This document shows, one piece after another, positions 29,341-39,070 of a stretch of DNA of 64,000 nt. The position numbers and the translations under genes are program-made. Source of the DNA: Lepidostoma basale. Lineage: Eukaryota; Arthropoda; Insecta; Trichoptera; Lepidostomatidae. Under the pieces are notes generated by a model. It worked only from the letters and a program-made list of their open reading frames with translations. It did not search any database and had not been told where the DNA came from. Every line of letters starts with the position of its first letter. Within the stretch, counting starts at the first letter, position 1. The stretch is from positions 1,766,501-1,830,500 of the forward strand of contig JAHDVF020000016.1 of the NCBI GenBank assembly GCA_022606425.2, written 5' to 3'.

Positions 29341-29589
29341 TCAGATAATGCGCTTTTTACGAGTATATAATTTTTATATGATATGATAAAGGTAAATATA
29401 ATTATTCAGAATCTAGTTGAGCAAGAGTCAACTATTTAGAAATCTAAATATATCGTAAGAAAAGCAACATAGTATTTGGATTTGAAGTGGCCACATTTCA
29501 CACATAAATAACTTTACATATATATTTTTAAAATATATAAGTTGGTTTATTTTATTTATATTAATAACAATAATACACAAGTGAGAACT

Positions 29590-29998
29590 TTAATGAGATC
29601 TCTTAGACAAATGTGTGATACTCTGTGTATGATAGAGTATCAAATGAAAATATAAGGAGTGAATGAGGTGCGAATGATGGTGTTTTGAACAAAAAATGAA
29701 TGGATCATTGTGATGGTTTGGACATATGGAAAGAATGAATGAAGAAAGAATGTTAAAAAAGTATATTGTTAACGATGTAAATGGAACTAGAAACAGAGGA
29801 AAACCGAGGAAAACGTGGCATGATCAAATAAATCAAATATTAAATGTCGGCCACGTGAGGAATCAGAGCAATCGACGCGCATGCATGAAACGATGTATGA
29901 ATGTTGAGGAAGCGAGAGAAATATGTCAGGAAAGAGTGTGGCAGTCGATTCTTTCTGCCTACCCCTTCAGGAGACGGCGTGATGGTTTGTTAGTTAGA
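29590..29998 (+). mobile_element. TTAG-tail LINE, V-type copy
   Basis: Starts in the Arg-Ser-Leu-Arg region and keeps Met-Glu-Arg-Met-Asn-Glu-Glu-Arg through Asn-Arg-Gly-Lys-Pro-Arg-Lys-Thr-Trp-His-Asp. It ends GATGGTTTGTTAGTTAG, a tail intermediate between the two tail types. The next LINE abuts it directly. Confidence 0.9.
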
Positions 29999-29999
29999 T

Positions 30000-30115
30000 A
30001 AATCAAATCAGTTTTTTAATACAACAGACATTGCAAACAGCATAAATGCTTGAGACATCTATTGAGTATAAAACCAGTAATACCTATACGTGCATGAAGG
30101 GTTGGGAATCTATGA
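30000..30115 (-). mobile_element. (GATTT)n-tail LINE, 3' end
   Basis: Short antisense 3' UTR fragment beginning AAATCAAATCAG. Confidence 0.8.
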
Positions 30116-30139
30116 TTTAGTTATATCTATAGAGATTTA

Positions 30140-30325
30140 GATAGGGTGGTAGAGTGGAGACCCCGCGAAGACAAACGAAACAGAGGGAGACCCCTCACAC
30201 GATGGTCCGATGACATTACAAGAATTGCTGGCGATTGGATCCAAAAGGCACAAGATAGGGATACGTGGAGAAGTATGGGGGAGTCCTGTGTCCAGCAGTG
30301 GACGACAACGGCTGTTTAAGTATAG
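30140..30325 (+). mobile_element. RTE-like LINE, Val-Gln-Gln-Trp family
   Basis: Reads Val-Val-Glu-Trp-Arg-Pro-Arg, then Arg-Gly-Arg-Pro-Leu-Thr-Arg-Trp-Ser-Asp-Asp, then Asp-Thr-Trp-Arg-Ser-Met-Gly-Glu-Ser and Val-Gln-Gln-Trp. This is a recurrent C-terminal signature of insect RTE-type LINEs. 5'-truncated. Confidence 0.8.
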
Positions 30326-30329
30326 AGAT

Positions 30330-31090
30330 CTATATGGAATAGCAACTCGGTGAGAAGACGAATCATCGTCAATACAAGATTCGAGTTTCGAAGTGTTGCG
30401 GCAATGATATTGTAGAAACCAATCGTTTTATTTTTGATTCATACTACATAGTATCACGATTATGACGAGTTTACCATTGACGTACATAATTTCGATTCTC
30501 AAAACGTGTAACTGAATACTTTATGCATTAGTATGAAAGCGTGTGCGTTTTTTAATATTATTTCATATGAAGATAAGAGGGGCCGAAAATCTGCATGTTA
30601 ACCGCAAATCATTACCCCATATCCAAATGCAGATTATGCTAATTAGTTCATTGTTGGCTCCTGCGCGTCACCTGAGTTATTGCATCTCGAATCGGAATTA
30701 TTAAAGCATTTGATAGTCAAATGAGGTGAGATTCCGACGAAGCGATAAGCGGCCATTAATTTTTTATGGTTCACATATCCTCCGCAGTCCGTTTGGTATT
30801 CCGCGGACATTTTCACAAAAGACTTATCGAATTGTTGCATTATATTTTAATGACCGCGATGACGCCCTGGATAGCCAAAGTGTGATTAATAAATCAATGC
30901 GGGGGTCTTCATAATGAGCATTGTTTTATAAATGTTCGTCGCAATTTTATAACAAAATTACGTCATTAAATTTCTTCTAATTTTAACAAATCGAATTACA
31001 AATTTCTTATGAATCATAACAGTTTTTATGCTACTATAATAATGCCCATTGTTCGTGAGTACGAGCATAAGGAGCCCAAAAATATTTAGA
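30330..31090. promoter_or_regulatory. Single-copy region, candidate enhancer
   Basis: At 30540-30930 there is no repeat match, unlike most of the window. The stretch has TTATGCTAATTAG, GAATTATTAAAG, GCCATTAATTTTTTATGG and GTGATTAATAAATCAATGCG. These TAAT/ATTA-rich cores are separated by GC-richer blocks, a texture often seen in developmental enhancers. This is inference; no function is shown. Confidence 0.3.
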
Positions 31091-31099
31091 AATGTCCTA

Positions 31100-31390
31100 T
31101 TTTACATAGACACATGACAACAAGCCAAGGTGACTGAGGTTGCTCTGAGGATGGGTGGGCTGAAGTGGCGATGGGCTGGCCATATCTGTCGGAGAACCGA
31201 CGGCCGATGGGGGAGACGGGTCTGGAGTGGAGACCGCGTACAGGATTCCGCAGAGTTGGACGTCCCCCTGCCCGCTGGACCGACGATCTGAAGAGGATTG
31301 CTGGACATGGATGGCTGGGAGCGGCAATGGATAGGGGGCGGTGGCGTGCTTTGGGAGAGGCCTACATTCAGCAGTGGAGCAGATAGACGG
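31100..31390 (+). mobile_element. RTE-like LINE, Val/Ile-Gln-Gln-Trp family, cleaner copy
   Basis: Reads Lys-Trp-Arg-Trp-Ala-Gly-His-Ile-Cys-Arg-Arg-Thr-Asp-Gly-Arg-Trp-Gly. It continues through Val-Gly-Arg-Pro-Pro-Ala-Arg-Trp-Thr-Asp-Asp and Arg-Trp-Arg-Ala-Leu-Gly-Glu-Ala-Tyr-Ile-Gln-Gln-Trp. There is one frame change near 31215. Confidence 0.85.
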
Positions 31391-31399
31391 ACTTTGTCA

Positions 31400-31605
31400 C
31401 ACTCTGGACAAGGATATTCTGGGGCCACGGCTATAACTCGTCCTTTCCGTTTTTCGGATCCCTGGCACGCAGTCACAACTCTTCTCCACTCCGCCCTATC
31501 GGTTGCCAACTGCTCCCAGTCCATTTGTCTGTCTACACTCTTCAATACAAGTTGCAAGTTGTCCTTATATCTCTTGCGCTGTCCTCCATGCTTCCCTTTT
31601 CATTT
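31400..31605 (-). mobile_element. LINE fragment (antisense)
   Basis: The antisense frame on the minus strand at 31557-31400 includes Gln-Leu-Val-Leu-Lys-Ser-Val-Asp-Arg and a Cys-Pro-Glu-Cys pair. It probably comes from a LINE N-terminal or a different LINE end. Low certainty. Confidence 0.4.
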
Positions 31606-32314
31606 TATTAGTTCGCTATATGATTTTTTTTTCTCCAAAGATATAATATGTGAGATTGCAAGCACATACTGTGTACTCGTATATATTATATATAGTAATA
31701 TATTATACAAATTTATTTAATTATCTTTGTTCGATGTTTAAAAACATGTTTTTCCCGTAAAAATGTTATTTTCTCCGTGCATTTCAAATGGTATAGTGTT
31801 GGTCACAGACGATAAAAGTTCATTAGAGATTCCGATAGTTACTCTACTGAAACAATGGCTTGTAGCCGGCGGCTGTATAAGGAAGGGACATTATACTCGT
31901 AGATATACCTGTATAGCCAATAAGGGTGCCACTGTTATTCGGTCACTTGCCCAACAGCACTCGTAACTGTTTATAAAATATATAGCATAAACATTAAACT
32001 AACCTTTCTTTTACTCTACTAAAAAAATATCCATGTAACGGTGCTGAAAACCACTCATATAAACGGGTCGAAACAGACTGATTTGATTTGTTTCTGTTCG
32101 ATTTCTGGGTGCATGACGAATTACATGTCTCTTTCGCCTCTCCCAAAGCTCGCTACTGTCCCATATCCATTGTCACTCTCATTATACAATGTCATCTCAT
32201 CATACACGTTCACATATCTATTTTTAAATACCGGACTGTTGGCGCATCGTGAGACAGGAACAACGCTTTAGAAAACCGATGTAAGCCGAGAATTTCTTTC
32301 TTAAGCCCGATATA
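31606..32314. other. No gene recognised
   Basis: AT-rich with a few GC-richer patches (31800-31930). No supported frame. Confidence 0.45.
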
Positions 32315-32695
32315 TCAAATCAAATCAAATAAAATCAGTTTATTAACTCAAAAGACATTACAAACAGCAAAATGTTTAAGACATCTATTGAATGCAGGTA
32401 AAATATTATAAAAATACAACATAATACCAGGAACGCATTAGAGATGGTTCGACATTAGGAAGACAATATACTTTCTAAAGTCAAGAGTATTTGTCCTTCA
32501 CTAATATGAAAGACGCCGATCTCCGAGGAGACCGCGTTCAGCAGACAAATTGCTCTTCCTACCGGTGACACCGGAGGCAGATTGGTTCTGGTGGCCGGTA
32601 GGTAAAACAATCTGTGCTGTCGCTGACGGAAAAATCATCAGGGACAAAAAGACCAACACCCTCTAGCACGACCTAGTTCTCGAAATACCTCCGGA
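32315..32695 (-). mobile_element. (GATTT)n-tail LINE, 3' region
   Basis: Antisense copy. It has the tail CAAATCAAATCAAATAAAATC, then the 3' UTR with CCAGGAACGCATTAGAG, then the Leu-Pro-Ala-x-Arg-Thr-Asn coding region at 32540-32600. It aligns with 62650-63000. Confidence 0.85.
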
Positions 32696-32899
32696 TTAAT
32701 TTAAAGAAATGGGTATTGAGTGCCCATTTCTTCGAAGCTGTAAAGATTAATGTATATTACTTACCGCCGGATCTAATTCAAAGTTCCTGTTCTAGGAAGA
32801 AAATAACAGAACATAAGTGTGATTCTTTCCTAGACAGTTTTAAAACACCTGGTTTCCTATTGCCAACTTCGTTCCATTCGTTTAACTTCATATGGTCGT

Positions 32900-33245
32900 A
32901 ATCTTGAAGAGTTTTAAGCTTCTTGATGATTTAATTCCAAGCTCTTCGATGCTGCAACTTTTGCTCCTAGCAATCTGCTTCGCCCAACCTACTCAGATCA
33001 GTCAGAAAATTATACATCAGGCGTTGTCTAGGCATTCCTCGAAGTCTTACTCCGGTTGGTCTTGACGTGTACAGGGTCTTGATTGCTCTGGTCTTTCACC
33101 CCATTCCCAATCCATGCTAGGCGACCAGCTCTCACGCTGCTCGTCATAAGGAGCTGCTGGATCATTGTGCTAATAACCTGATTGCATCTTTGCCTCCAAG
33201 CTCTCGCTGTAACTCCAGGTCTGGGTAACATGATCATTTTAGAAT
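32900..33245 (-). mobile_element. LINE fragment (antisense)
   Basis: The antisense frame 33237-33028 includes Ala-Trp-Arg-Gln-Arg-Cys and Leu-Ala-Trp-Ile-Gly-Asn-Gly-Val-Lys-Asp-Gln. The latter resembles the Trp-x-Gly-His region of RTE-type LINEs. Confidence 0.55.
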
Positions 33246-33254
33246 CCTATTCTT

Positions 33255-33470
33255 TGTTGTTCATTCTATTATGTCCACTGCTGGACAAAGTCCTTCCCTA
33301 TACTTCTTCAAGTGTTGTGCCTTTCGTATCCAGTCACCAGCAATTTTTCGAATATCATCATATCATCGAGTAGGGGTTTCCCTCCGTTTCTTCTGTCCTA
33401 GCGAGGTCTCTACTCCACCACCCTACTGGTTCATCCTTCGTCTACCAATCGGGCAACATGGCAATTTGAA
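33255..33470 (-). mobile_element. LINE fragment (antisense)
   Basis: Carries CCACTGCTGGACAAAGTCC, TTGTGCCTTTCGTATCCAG and TCTACCAATCGGGCAACATGG, the same landmarks as in intron 1 of the host gene. Confidence 0.65.
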
Positions 33471-33479
33471 TTAATTACT

Positions 33480-34105
33480 ATAAGACAAGTAGCGTGTCTA
33501 CGTGCGAATCGAGATGCCATTTTGATTATTATATTATTATAATGGCATTAATATTCCCGCCAAGCCAACGGTTAGCATACACCCGCGCGTCCACCGGAAG
33601 GCGCTCCGCCGGAAACTGCCGCCATTTTAGGGAAGTGTTTTCATTGAAAAGTCACTCGGCAAGCCGCGCACGCGCCGCAGTATTTCGCATAATGTTTTAA
33701 TTAGCAATTTTGTAATTCTAAGAAGCTTCGGACATTATTTTGTGCTTATCTAGGCGTGACAGGTTGATACTGTGCGTAATCGAAGAATGCATTTTTTACA
33801 ATGACTACTCCGGACATAATACAACAGCTCTTGAATAACCTTTATTTAGACAGATTAACATACTTATTTGTCGTGCATAACTTTTGAACATACCATTGGA
33901 AAGGTGTAATGGTTTTCAACAATGAAATGAAGTTAAATCTCAAGGTTCGAAATTTGAACAGTAAGAAAGACGATAATTGTTAAAATTAAAGAATTACAAA
34001 AGTCATCAACGCTGCTGAATATTATGATCAAGCAAAATTATTAAATGAAAAGTATAATTATTCAGCTCATATACTCACTTTGTGCTTAGACATTTAAAAA
34101 AATAT
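33480..34105. promoter_or_regulatory. Single-copy GC-richer island, candidate regulatory DNA
   Basis: At 33555-33690 there are many CG dinucleotides (CCCGCGCGTCCACCGG, CGCGCACGCGCCGCAG), followed by GTTTTAATTAGCAATTTTG. It has no repeat match and no credible exon. The part after 33780 is AT-rich. Confidence 0.3.
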
Positions 34106-34109
34106 AATA

Positions 34110-34292
34110 AAAAAACTTTGTATTTAACCACGGTATGCTTATTATAATTGATGCCAACTAGTTTCGCTTGGACCCAAGCTTCATCAGGTCAGTATAACAA
34201 GTTGTTATATTGCCCTGATGAAGCTTGGGTCCAAGCGGAACTAGTTGGCATCAATTATAATAACCATACCGTGATTAAATACAACGTTTTTA
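34110..34292. repeat. Family D inverted hairpin with hammerhead-like cores
   Basis: Arms of about 85 bases pair around CAAGTTG at 34195-34204. Each arm holds CTGATGA, AGCTTGGGTCCAAGC (a 6-bp stem II with a 2-base loop), GCGAAAC or GCGGAAC, and the palindrome ACTAGT. Confidence 0.85.
34145..34192 (-). ncRNA. Hammerhead-ribozyme-like core, family D
   Basis: On the minus strand the box CTGATGA lies at 34187-34181, stem II GCUUGG/CCAAGC is perfect, and GAAA is at 34165-34162. The palindrome ACUAGU and a GUU triplet follow. Stem I would be GAC with GGC (one mismatch). In the plus-strand arm GAAA has become GGAA, but stem I GCC/GGC is perfect. Confidence 0.5.
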
Positions 34293-34319
34293 TATTTATT
34301 TTATATTTTTATCAAATAT

Positions 34320-34460
34320 TCCACTGTTTTGACCGAAACATTATGATACTTCGATATTATTAGCTGTTAAAATTTAAACACTGTTATAATATCACAATTT
34401 TCATTATTCACTTTTTGAGTGTCGCGACAGCTGTTTCGCCAACCGATGTTGGCATACTGA
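34320..34460 (-). repeat. Family A fragment
   Basis: The minus strand has stem II GCCAAC-ATC-GGTTGGC (perfect six pairs), GAAAC, AGCTGTC and GCGACACTC, but the 5' box is replaced by TTCAGTA. The GACCGAAAC flank is also present. Confidence 0.6.
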
Positions 34461-34589
34461 ATAGTCATTAAAAATATACTATTTCGGCAATGTGTGTTAC
34501 ACATTACAGTTTAATGAATACACTGATCTATTAAAAATATATTTCGGCATTGTTGTTTCCGTAATTGTTTTTTACTGATTAAATTATCT

Positions 34590-34652
34590 TAGTCAAGAGA
34601 TTGCCGCGCGTACCCCTAGGGGTAAGCGTACCACTGATTGGGAAACACTGAC
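34590..34652 (-). mobile_element. hAT-type terminus
   Basis: The right boundary reads, on the minus strand, CAGTGTTTCCCAATCAGTGG, then GTACGCTTACCCC. This is a hAT-like end. The partner end is not visible. Confidence 0.5.
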
Positions 34653-34654
34653 TT

Positions 34655-34938
34655 ACATAGTTTAAACATATGGAACGAATAGATGAAAGCAGATTGATTT
34701 AAAAGTTTTATATATACAAATAGTGTGAATGGAAAAGAACCCAAAGAAGGCCGGGAAAAAAAATATATCTAGACCAAATGAATTAATTACTAAAAGGCGG
34801 CTACATTTGAAGTCGGAAAATCGACGAGCGTGCTTGTTACGGTGTATGAATGAAACTGAGGATGAAACTCGAGGAGTGTGTAAGGAAAGAGTGGTGTGGT
34901 GGTGGAAATGTGTAATGATTAGTTAGTTAGTGATGTAT
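34655..34938 (+). mobile_element. RTE-like LINE, T-type 3' fragment
   Basis: Begins at CATATGGAACGAATAGATG, keeps the Ser-Glu-Asn-Arg-Arg-Ala-Cys and Cys-Met-Asn equivalents, and ends ATGATTAGTTAGTTAG. Internal insertions and deletions. Confidence 0.85.
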
Positions 34939-35009
34939 TTATGTATGGTAACAAAAATATTGTAATACGTATAAAAACACACAGAAACAATTAAATAAGG
35001 CTAATTACA

Positions 35010-35885
35010 TATATGTATATCTTCTTGTGCTGTGCTACGCTGTGCTACTTGCAGACAACGAGCACGAACTGCAAGCCCTGGTGTCTAGTATGTATGAGGT
35101 ATGCAAGCGATACGATTTGATGATGAATGTGAATAAGTCTAAGGTAATGATTTTCGAAAAAGAAGGAAGCATGACAGTCTGCAACATTAGTGTAAACGGT
35201 GAAAATCTGGAACAAGTGGATGAATTTGTTTATTTAGGAGTATGTTTACAAAGGATGGGAGGGTGGAGAAGGATATTGAAAGAAGGGTTGGGGCAGGCAA
35301 CAGAATAAATGGTGCACTTAAAGTTGTCATCGCAAACAAAAGCCTATCCAAAAAAGCTAAGATGGCAGTGCACAATGGTGTTCTTGTGCCGACCCTTATG
35401 TATGGAAGTGAAGCATGGAACTGGCAAAAGAAGGATGAAAGTAGAATAAATGCAGTAGAAATGAGATCTCTAAGACGAATGTGTGGCAAATCTGTTTATG
35501 ATAGAGTGACAAATGCAAGTATAAGAAGTGAATGTGGTGCGAATGAAAGTGTTATGAACAAAATAAGGAAAGGGTCATTAAGATGGTTTGGACACATGGA
35601 AAGAATGAGTGAAGACAGAATGGTAAACAAGGTATATGTAAACGGCGTGAACGGAGCTAGAAATAGAGGAAGGCCGAGGAAACGTGGCACGATCAAATCA
35701 ATCAAATATTGAATGTCGGTCACGTGAGGAGTCAGGAAAAATCGACGTGCGTGCATGACAAGATGTATGAATGTAGAGGAAGCGAGAGACGTATGTCAGG
35801 ACAGAACAGTGTGGCGTTCCATTCTTTCTGCCTACCCCTCCGGGGAGACGGCGTGATGGTAAGTTAGTTAGTTAGTTAGTTATAT
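35010..35885 (+). mobile_element. TTAG-tail RTE-like LINE, longest V-type copy
   Basis: Covers the end of the reverse-transcriptase palm and thumb to the 3' tail. The first part reads Cys-Tyr-Ala-Val-Leu-Leu-Ala-Asp-Asn-Glu, so the Asp-Asp of the Tyr-Ala-Asp-Asp catalytic box is deleted. Then come Tyr-Asp-Leu-Met-Met-Asn-Val-Asn-Lys-Ser-Lys and Phe-Val-Tyr-Leu-Gly, a frameshift at about 35240, and a 156-codon frame (35242-35709) through Thr-Leu-Met-Tyr-Gly-Ser-Glu-Ala-Trp to Arg-Gly-Arg-Pro-Arg. A second shift at about 35680 precedes the C-terminal block and TTAG repeats. Confidence 0.9.
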
Positions 35886-35899
35886 CTTCTTATTCTTCT

Positions 35900-36240
35900 G
35901 CTTTATTTAGGAGTGCATTCTCGGAGCGTGTTCCTGAGATGTAGATGTCCAGCTGTCTCGCCGTCTTTTGAGTGGTCTTCCTGGAGGTCCAATTCCTGTT
36001 GGTACTTTATTTGCCGCATTACTTATCACTCTTTCAGAACAAGCTCTCTCCAGAAGTGTCTTCCCAGTCTTCCCCATCGCACGACATCTTCCACATTGCA
36101 GATCTTTCTTATTCCGGAACTTCTTACTCTGTCTCGGAGAGTCGTTCCCGCAACGGATGAGAGAGTCCTCATTTCTGTGGTTCTTAGGAGACTTTTTGTC
36201 CTGATGGCGTCAGGCCTCGTTTCGATTCCATATATCATTA
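35900..36240 (-). mobile_element. LINE fragment, Arg-Thr-Thr-Glu-Met family
   Basis: An antisense frame of 70 codons reads Met-Ile-Tyr-Gly-Ile-Glu-Thr-Arg, then Arg-Thr-Thr-Glu-Met-Arg-Thr-Leu and Leu-Arg-Asp-Arg-Val-Arg-Ser, then a Trp-Gly-Arg-Leu-Gly-Arg-His motif. This is the post-polymerase region of a different RTE/CR1-like LINE. Confidence 0.8.
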
Positions 36241-36241
36241 A

Positions 36242-36890
36242 AACTAACTAACTAACTAACCATCACGCCGTTTTCCCGAAAGGGTAGACAGAAAGAATGG
36301 ACTGCAACACTTTAATCGATGCTGCACTCCATTCTTCTCTTTTCGCCAACGCGAGAGACGCGGTGTGATGGGTTGCGAACCTCATCGCCACCAATAGGCA
36401 TCTCCCGCGCACACTTCAATCATTCAACATCTACATAATAAATCTAAAACAAGTTATACAAAATACAATGATATAAAATAAAATAACACATAAAAATAAT
36501 TTAACACATAATGTTCTTTTACATGGTGCACTTGTCTTCAGCTGGACGATCCGGACATTTGTGTTTATTTAATTTTTTATTTCACTGTTTTAATTTTAAT
36601 TAGGCACTTAAAACAATCCAACACCAGCAAAAATTTGATTGAAGAATTTATTCAAATTGTCATTGGAACAAATGAAAATTTTATTTTTACACCTGTCAAA
36701 ATTATTTTTATAAACGAAAAAACTTGTATTATTTTAACATAAGAAGAGTGAAAACGTATTTCGTGTCACAAATAACTATCACAAAGTGCGGCAACAATCA
36801 AATTGACCAAAACAATTCACTTATACAAGAAATATCTCCAAATTGACAGGAGCACCACATGAATCAAACCATCATTATATCATTATAGGA
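36242..36890 (-). mobile_element. LINE-parasite element, long copy
   Basis: The shared LINE 3' end lies at the left (TAACTAACTAACTAACCATC). Then come the GATGCTGCACTCC and CGCGAGAGACGCGG boxes, AATGTTCTTTTACATGG, CAATCAAATTGACCAAAAC and GGAGCACCACATGAATC. The inner sequence also occurs inverted at 37570-37830. Confidence 0.85.
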
Positions 36891-36969
36891 TAAACGTATG
36901 TCTTGTAGATAGTATTTTGTTCTCCTTTAGCATATTTTTGTTTTTCCAAACATTTTTTAAATATATGTA

Positions 36970-37485
36970 AGTAACTAACTAACTAACCACCGGTAGGTAG
37001 AAAGAATGGACTGCCACACTTTTCTTTCCTGACATATTTCTCTCACTTCCTCAACATTTATATATACATCGTGTCATGCACGATGATTTCTCCGACTCCT
37101 CACGTGGCTGATATTCAATATTTGATTTATTTGATCGTGCCACGTTTTCCTCGGTCTTCCTCTATTTCCAGTTACATTTACATCGTTAACATATACTCTT
37201 TTTACCATAATTTCTTCATTCATTCTTTCCATGTGTCCACACCATCATAATGATCCTTTCATTATTTTGTTTACAACACCATCATTCGCACCGCATTCAC
37301 TTCTTATATTTTCATTCGACACTATCATACACAGAGTATCTACACATTTGTCTAAGAGATCTCAATTTTTCAGCATTTATTCCAATTTCATCCTTCTCTT
37401 GCCAGTTCCACGCTTCGCTTTAATACATAAGGGTCGGTACAAACACACCTTTGTGCACTGCTATTTTAGCTTTTTACGTAAATTA
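36970..37485 (-). mobile_element. TTAG-tail LINE, V-type copy
   Basis: Antisense from CTAACTAACTAACCACCGG through the Arg-Gly-Arg-Pro and Trp-Phe-Gly-His regions to TTGTGCACTGC, with small deletions in the C-terminal block. Confidence 0.85.
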
Positions 37486-37489
37486 AATA

Positions 37490-37585
37490 ACTTTGTTTTT
37501 ATATCACAATTGTATTTTATTTTACGCGACAGCTGTTTCATCAACCTATGTTGACATAATCAGGTATCACAATAATATATCATAT
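37490..37585 (-). repeat. Family A hammerhead-like repeat, single arm
   Basis: The minus strand reads CTGATTA (G8 lost), stem II GTCAAC/GTTGAT, GAAA, ACAGCTGT and GTC, then GCGTAAAA. It is predicted inactive because of the G8 change. Confidence 0.6.
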
Positions 37586-38145
37586 GTAAAATTTTCGTGA
37601 TTTTTCGAATCTTTATGTGTATTTGTTCCTATGTCAATTTGAATAATTTCATTTTTTTTTTTAATGAAAATTTGGTTTGATCATGTGGTGCTCCTGTTAA
37701 TTTGGAGATATTTCGCGTATTTAACTGTTGCCGCACTTTATAATAGTTAATTGTGACACGTAATACGTTTGTACTGTTTTGCTGTTAAAATTATATTCGT
37801 TTTATCGTTTTTATGCTAAATTAAAAAAACGACGGGTTCGTGGAACATAAATTAAATATACAATTGTGCACCATCTAAAATGAACATTTTGTGTTAAATT
37901 ATTTTTATTTTGTTATTTTATTTTATATCATTGTATTTTATATTATTAATTTTAGATATATTTTGTGGGTGTTGCACGATCAAAGTGTGCGCGGGAGATG
38001 CCTATTGGTGGCGATGAGGTTCGCAACCCATCACACGAAAAGAGAAGGATGGAGTGCCGCATCAGTAAAAGTGTGACAGTCCATTCTTTCTGCCTACCTT
38101 TTCAGGGAGATGGCGTGATGGTTAGTTGGTTTGTTTGTTAGTCAT
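37570..38145 (+). mobile_element. LINE-parasite element, nearly complete copy
   Basis: Sense copy with GTGGTGCTCCTGTTAATTTGG near the 5' side, CCATCTAAAATGAACATTTTG, GGTTGCGAACCTCATC (reversed), GGATGGAGTGCCGCATC and the LINE-like end ATGGCGTGATGGTTAG. The CGCGTCTCCCGCGG box is deleted in this copy. Confidence 0.85.
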
Positions 38146-38644
38146 TGATTTAATTTTGAAGTTCTTGCTGAAATTGAGTTAGGTACCTAAATATTTTAAG
38201 AACGGTTAGTTACTATTTATGGGAGAAAATATTAAAGGTGGAAAATATAATAATAAAATAATAATAATAATAATAATAAGATAATAATAGTTTTTAATTT
38301 CATATAATAAATTTCATTAAATGTTTTTTATATTGTTTATATAATTAAGTAACTATTCTTCGTGACAATACATCATTAAAATGTTTACTCGCCAGATGTT
38401 TTCTTGTTTTTCGACTGTTAATAGTCAAGGGAGATATAAAGTTAACAAAAAAATTGCCACGAAAAAGGAGTGAAGGCGTGGTGTATGGTGCATATTAATT
38501 TCGCGGGGAATGTACAAGACTCCGGGGTACAGTAGTGGACGAAAAAAATTGACTCCATTAACTCAAAAGTATTCATATGTACGACATGTTGCGGCGCGAG
38601 CACACATTGTATGGATTTAATTTAATAAAATATGATAAAAAATA
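38146..38644. repeat. Spacer with a (TAA)n microsatellite
   Basis: A trinucleotide run ATAATAATAATAATAATAAG lies at about 38255-38280. The remainder is AT-rich and unrecognised, with a GC-richer patch at 38460-38600. Confidence 0.6.
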
Positions 38645-39070
38645 GATAATATCGTAAGTATACACAAAAGTCCGGATCGTCCATGTCAACATGTGCAACA
38701 TCGAAAAAAACATTATGTGTTATTACATTATGTGCTAAATTATTACAGATTCGTGGAACATAAATTAAATAGACAATATGTGCACCATCTAAAAAGAACA
38801 TTTTGTGTTAAATTATTTTTATTTTGTTATTTTATTTTATATCATTGTATTTTATATTATTTATTTTAGATTTATTTTGTGGGTGTTGCACGATCAGAGT
38901 GTGCGCGGGAGATGCCTATTGGTGGCGATGAGGTTCGCAACCCATCACACCGCGTCTCCCGCGGAGCGAAAAGAGAAGGATGGAGTGCCGCATCAGTAAA
39001 AGTGTGACAGTTCATTCTTTCTGCCTACCCTTTCAGGGAGATGGCGTGATGGTTAGTTAGTTAGTTTTAT
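38645..39070 (+). mobile_element. LINE-parasite element, second adjacent copy
   Basis: Very similar to 37770-38145 but retains the CGCGTCTCCCGCGGAGCG box. It ends with TTAG repeats at 39055-39066. The two copies share most substitutions, so one may be a local duplicate of the other. Confidence 0.85.

Noticed and set aside
35860..35885. Insect telomeric repeat
   Set aside because: The tandem unit is TTAG, not TTAGG, and it always follows the LINE stop codon and GATGG, so it is a LINE tail.
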